Positions 14,599-17,658 of a DNA stretch of 17,658 nt are shown piece after piece. Position numbers and translations under genes: made by a program. Each line of letters starts with the position of its first letter. Position 1 is the first letter of the stretch. The notes under the pieces are model-generated. The model made no database searches and was not told the DNA's origin. It saw nothing but the letters and a program-made list of their open reading frames with translations. The stretch is taken from the NCBI RefSeq assembly GCF_946885885.1, contig NZ_CAMPHN010000089.1, positions 1-17,658 of the forward strand, read 5' to 3'. The DNA is from an uncultured Pseudomonas sp. (GTDB taxonomy: Bacteria; Pseudomonadota; Gammaproteobacteria; Pseudomonadales; Pseudomonadaceae).

Positions 14599-14872
14599 GT
14601 AGGTTGGCGCTGAGCCTGCGAAGCCCAACATCCAGCGGCTTGAGACAAAACCCTTAGAGGACAGCCCCATCGGTACTTGCCCGGTTGCAGCGGCGCTAAA
14701 AAAGGCTATGTCCCAATGGCGTATTGCACGGCGATAAGCCGTTCGGACGGGCGGCGCTCCATTGAGGAGCGCCGCGACGAAGCCCAACGAGACATGTCGA
14801 TGCCTGTTGGGCTTCGCTGCGCTCAGCGCCAACCTACCCATTACATGCAACACCTAACGGGGACATAGCCTT
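14599..14872. repeat. Nested inverted repeats, probable remnant of REP/MITE-type elements
   Basis: The 346-nt gap 14572-14917 holds no convincing gene but layered repeats. (a) A long inverted pair, 14599-14630 and 14805-14837, 30 of 33 positions identical, beginning GTAGGTTGGCGCTGAGC and ending GCGAAGCCCAACA. (b) A perfect 13-bp inverted pair, AAGGCTATGTCCC (14702-14714) and its complement (14860-14872). (c) A perfect 10-bp hairpin, GCGGCGCTCC and GGAGCGCCGC, at 14751-14775. (d) A 10-bp hairpin, GAAGCCCAAC (14779-14788) and GTTGGGCTTC (14806-14815). Pair (b) bounds a 171-bp unit that splits pair (a), as if one element had landed in or beside another. The GGGGACATAGCC end recalls sequences near RAYT transposases, from memory only. 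Confidence 0.75.
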
Positions 14873-14877
14873 ATTTG

Positions 14878-14896
14878 GCCCCGCACTAGGCGGGGC
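14878..14896 (-). terminator. GC hairpin after gdhB, U-tract missing
   Basis: GCCCCGC (14878-14884) and GCGGGGC (14890-14896) form a 7-bp stem, loop ACTAG, 21 nt after the gdhB stop on the - strand. The - strand then reads CAAATAAGG rather than a run of U, so it lacks the second half of an intrinsic terminator. The 14702-14872 repeat unit begins only 6 bp away. Confidence 0.45.
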
Positions 14897-14917
14897 TCGG
14901 TACTGCTCAGCGCGGGA

Positions 14918-17658
14918 TCAAGCGGTCACACCAAGCTGGGCGCTCTGTGCCAGGTCCATCAGTTCGCGATTGGCCACGGCGTACATGGCGTAATCGGTTC
15001 CGGTGGCGGCGCGCAGCTCGGCGAGCATGGCCTTCCAGCGGTCGACCAGGCGGCGATGCTGTTCCAACCAGTCGACGACACGCGCTTCGATCTCCGCCGG
15101 CCCGTCGGGCATTTTCAGCAGCGATACGGTGATCGCCCGCTGTTGCCAGTCCAGGTCGTCGCGGAAGGCTTCGCGCGCCAGCGCCTGCCAGTTGCTTTCC
15201 ACCGGCAGGCCGGTGATCTGCTGCAGGTACCAGGACAGCTCCAGCGCCCCCCCGACGGCGAAGTAGGAGGCGGCGACGCGGGCCGGGGCCTGGGCGGTGA
15301 CGTCCGATGCTTCGATGATCGGCAACAAGGTGTACAGATGGCTGGTCCCCGCCACCATCCGCGCCAGTACTTCCGGCACACCGGCTTCGACGTAGGATTG
15401 GAAGCGCGCCAACCATTGCTCGCGGGCCTGGCCTTCGAGCAGTTGGTCGAGGCTCATGGCCAGGGCTTCGATCCGTGGGGCGAAGTGCGCCACATCGCGC
15501 GCCGCGTCCAGCTCGCCACGACGGTTGCGCAGGAACCAACGGGTGGCACGGCGCCCCAGACGCATCAGCTCGTCCATCATCTGCAATTGCAGTTCGGCCG
15601 GTACCTGGTAGTCCAGCGCTTCGATCTGTTTCCACCAATGCGGCAGGCGGAACACGTCGCGAACGATCACATAAGCGCCGGCGACGTTGGCCGAGCTCAT
15701 ACCGGTGGACTCCTTCAGACGCTGCACGAAGGTGATGCCCATGTGGTTGATCAGGTCGTTGGCGATCTGCGTGCTGACGATTTCGCGCTTGAGGCGATGG
15801 CGGCGCATGGCTTCACCGAACTTCTGCGCCAGCAACGGCGGGAAGGCGGTTTCCATCTCGCGGGCCAGGTACTCGTCGTCCGGCACCTGGGATTTGAGTA
15901 GCGACTCCTTCAGATCGATCTTGCTGTAGGAGATCAGCACCGACAGCTCGGGACGGGTCAGGCCCTGACCTTTGGCGGCGCGCTCGTTGAGCTCGTCGTC
16001 CGAGGGCAGGAACTCCAGGCCGCGATCCAGCTTGCCGGCCGCTTCCAAGCCGGCCATCACCCGCTTGTACTCGCCCTGGCGTTCGCGAGCGCGGCGCTCG
16101 GCCAGCGACAGCGCCTGGGTCTGTTTGTAGTTGTTGCCCAGCACCAGACCGCCGACCGCATCGGTCATCTCGGCGAGCAGCTTGTTGCGCTGCTTACCGG
16201 TCATGTCGCCGGCCGCGACTATCTCGTTGAGCAGGATCTTGATGTTCACTTCGTGGTCGGAGCAGTCCACCCCGGCCGCGTTGTCGATGAAGTCGGTGAA
16301 GCTCGCGCCGCCGTTGAGGCCGTATTCGACGCGACCCAGCTGGGTCATGCCGAGGTTACCGCCCTCGCCGATTACTTTCGCGCGCAGCTCGCGGCCGTCG
16401 ACGCGCAGCGCGTCGTTGGCCTTGTCGCCGACATCGGCGTGGCTTTCCTTGCTCGACTTGACGTAAGTGCCGATACCGCCGTTCCAGATCAGGTCGACCG
16501 GCGCTTTGAGCAACGCATTGAGCAGTTCGGTCGGCGCCAGCTTGTCGGCGCTGATATCGAAACGCTCTTTCATTTCCGCGCTGATGGCGATGCTCTTGGC
16601 GCTGCGCAGGAAAATCCCGCCGCCGGCGGAAATCAACGAGGCGTCGTAATCGGCCCAGCTGGAACGCGGCAGATCGAACAGACGCTTGCGTTCAACGAAG
16701 CTCTTGCCCGCATCCGGATTGGGGTCGATGAAGATGTGCATATGGTTGAAGGCAGCCACCAGTTGCAGCTTGTCCGACAGCAGCAGGCCGTTGCCGAAGA
16801 CGTCGCCGGCCATGTCACCGATGCCGATCACCGTGGTGCTGTCCTTCTGCACGTCGATACCGCGCTCGCGGAAGTGACGCTGCACCGAAACCCAGGCGCC
16901 CTTGGCGGTGATGCCCATGCCCTTGTGGTCGTAACCGGCCGAACCGCCGGAGGCGAAGGCATCGCCGAGCCAGAAGTCGTAATCGGCGGCGATGCCGTTG
17001 GCGATATCGGAGAAGGTCGCGGTGCCTTTGTCGGCGGCGACCACCAGGTAAGGGTCATCGGCATCGTGGCGCACCACGTTGGCCGGCGGCACCACCGCAC
17101 CTTCCTTGAGGTTGTCGGTGATGTCGAGCAGGCCGCTGATGAAGATGCGGTAGCAGGCGATGCCCTCGGCCATGATCTCGTCGCGCGAGCCACCCACCGG
17201 CAAACGCCGCGGCAGGAAGCCGCCCTTGGCGCCCATCGGCACGATCACCGCGTTCTTCACCTGTTGCGCCTTGACCAGGCCGAGCACTTCGGTGCGGAAG
17301 TCTTCTTCGCGATCCGACCAGCGCAAACCGCCGCGGGCGACATCGCCGAAGCGCAGGTGCACGCCTTCGACCCGAGGCGAATAGACGAAGATTTCGAATT
17401 TCGGCACCGGCTTGGGAATGTCCGGAATCGCCCGCGGGTTGAGTTTGAAGCTGAAGTAAGGCTTGCTCTGCCCGGCCGCGTCGGTCTGGTAGAAGTTGGT
17501 GCGCAGGGTGGCTTTGATCAAGTCGAGGTAACGACGCAGGATGCGGTCTTCGTTGAGTACCGCGACGTTATCCAGCGCACTGAGGATCGCTTGTTCGAGT
17601 TTTTGCTGCTTGTCGTTGAGGTCGCCGGCGCCGAGTTTGCGCGCCAGGTAGAAGCGCG
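14918..17658 (-). CDS. gdhB: NAD-specific glutamate dehydrogenase, large (about 180 kDa) type, C-terminal 912 residues
   Basis: It oxidatively deaminates glutamate to 2-oxoglutarate with NAD+, in glutamate and arginine catabolism. The frame is open to the window edge; the start lies beyond it, and the in-frame TTG at 17521 is internal (preceding residues read ILRRYLDL). The full protein in Pseudomonas is about 1,620 residues. Visible motifs: RVEGVHLRFGDVARGGLRWSD, then VPMGAKGGFLPRR near 17208-17245 with the probable catalytic lysine, GIGDMAGDVFGNG near 16786-16826, WNGGIGTYVK, and ASFTDFIDNAAGVDCSDHE. The remaining roughly 450 residues are the helical C-terminal region typical of this family. 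No frameshift is seen in this part. Neighbouring sequence downstream is repeat-rich. Confidence 0.96.
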   Translation of the reverse strand, partial: RFYLARKLGAGDLNDKQQKLEQAILSALDNVAVLNEDRILRRYLDLIKATLRTNFYQTDAAGQSKPYFSFKLNPRAIPDIPKPVPKFEIFVYSPRVEGVHLRFGDVARGGLRWSDREEDFRTEVLGLVKAQQVKNAVIVPMGAKGGFLPRRLPVGGSRDEIMAEGIACYRIFISGLLDITDNLKEGAVVPPANVVRHDADDPYLVVAADKGTATFSDIANGIAADYDFWLGDAFASGGSAGYDHKGMGITAKGAWVSVQRHFRERGIDVQKDSTTVIGIGDMAGDVFGNGLLLSDKLQLVAAFNHMHIFIDPNPDAGKSFVERKRLFDLPRSSWADYDASLISAGGGIFLRSAKSIAISAEMKERFDISADKLAPTELLNALLKAPVDLIWNGGIGTYVKSSKESHADVGDKANDALRVDGRELRAKVIGEGGNLGMTQLGRVEYGLNGGASFTDFIDNAAGVDCSDHEVNIKILLNEIVAAGDMTGKQRNKLLAEMTDAVGGLVLGNNYKQTQALSLAERRARERQGEYKRVMAGLEAAGKLDRGLEFLPSDDELNERAAKGQGLTRPELSVLISYSKIDLKESLLKSQVPDDEYLAREMETAFPPLLAQKFGEAMRRHRLKREIVSTQIANDLINHMGITFVQRLKESTGMSSANVAGAYVIVRDVFRLPHWWKQIEALDYQVPAELQLQMMDELMRLGRRATRWFLRNRRGELDAARDVAHFAPRIEALAMSLDQLLEGQAREQWLARFQSYVEAGVPEVLARMVAGTSHLYTLLPIIEASDVTAQAPARVAASYFAVGGALELSWYLQQITGLPVESNWQALAREAFRDDLDWQQRAITVSLLKMPDGPAEIEARVVDWLEQHRRLVDRWKAMLAELRAATGTDYAMYAVANRELMDLAQSAQLGVTA

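Noticed and set aside
14536..14853. 105-residue - strand ORF and 63-residue + strand ORF (14677-14868) across the repeat block
   Set aside because: Both are translations of inverted-repeat arms, with no ribosome binding site or family resemblance.
14599..14872. CRISPR-like repeats
   Set aside because: The copies are inverted, not direct, and there are no regular spacers.
14907..15638. 243-residue ORF on the - strand inside gdhB
   Set aside because: Low-complexity Arg/Ala/Gly/Pro-rich translation in another frame of a clearly real gene; a GC-rich shadow.

Overview
The window reads as a chromosomal segment of a Pseudomonas species (gammaproteobacterium, GC-rich). The evidence is the gene set itself: a 443-residue dGTPase-like protein, a fused RlmKL methyltransferase, a 71-residue ribosome modulation factor preceded by a long structured leader, a class 2 PyrD of 342 residues, and the C-terminal half of the very large NAD-dependent glutamate dehydrogenase. 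The order dgt ... yggL - dacB - rlmKL - rmf - pyrD - DUF2835 ... gdhB agrees with what I recall of P. aeruginosa. The species cannot be named from the sequence alone.

Layout, left to right. (1) 1-2560: an inverted-repeat element, then dgt and a FUSC-like membrane protein gene 3 nt apart on the + strand, followed by two inverted REP hairpins. (2) 2832-6000: a 984-residue membrane-anchored Cache-HAMP-GAF-HD-GYP protein, probably a c-di-GMP phosphodiesterase, whose stop codon abuts a 213-bp MITE-like palindromic repeat. (3) 6056-8069: yggL (-) divergent from dacB (+). (4) 8122-11120: rlmKL (-), a 428-nt intergenic region holding the rmf promoter and leader RNA, rmf (+), and a strong intrinsic terminator. 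(5) 11151-12489: pyrD and a DUF2835 gene on the - strand; pyrD has its own TATAAT box. (6) 12642-13532: an unrecognised 296-residue protein. (7) 13552-14571: a small accessory module, with an XRE-type regulator divergent from an excisionase-like HTH protein and an orphan small ORF, joined by ATGA overlaps and preceded by a six-codon leader ORF. (8) 14572-14917: nested inverted repeats. (9) 14918-17658: gdhB (-), truncated by the window edge.

Most of the window is core genome: nucleotide metabolism (dgt, pyrD), ribosome maintenance and hibernation (rlmKL, rmf, yggL), cell wall turnover (dacB), signalling (HD-GYP) and amino-acid catabolism (gdhB). The part least explained is 13552-14917. It looks like a decayed or domesticated phage-type regulatory module beside transposon-derived repeats. 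I see no complete novel defence or biosynthetic system, no tRNA or rRNA gene, and no CRISPR array.
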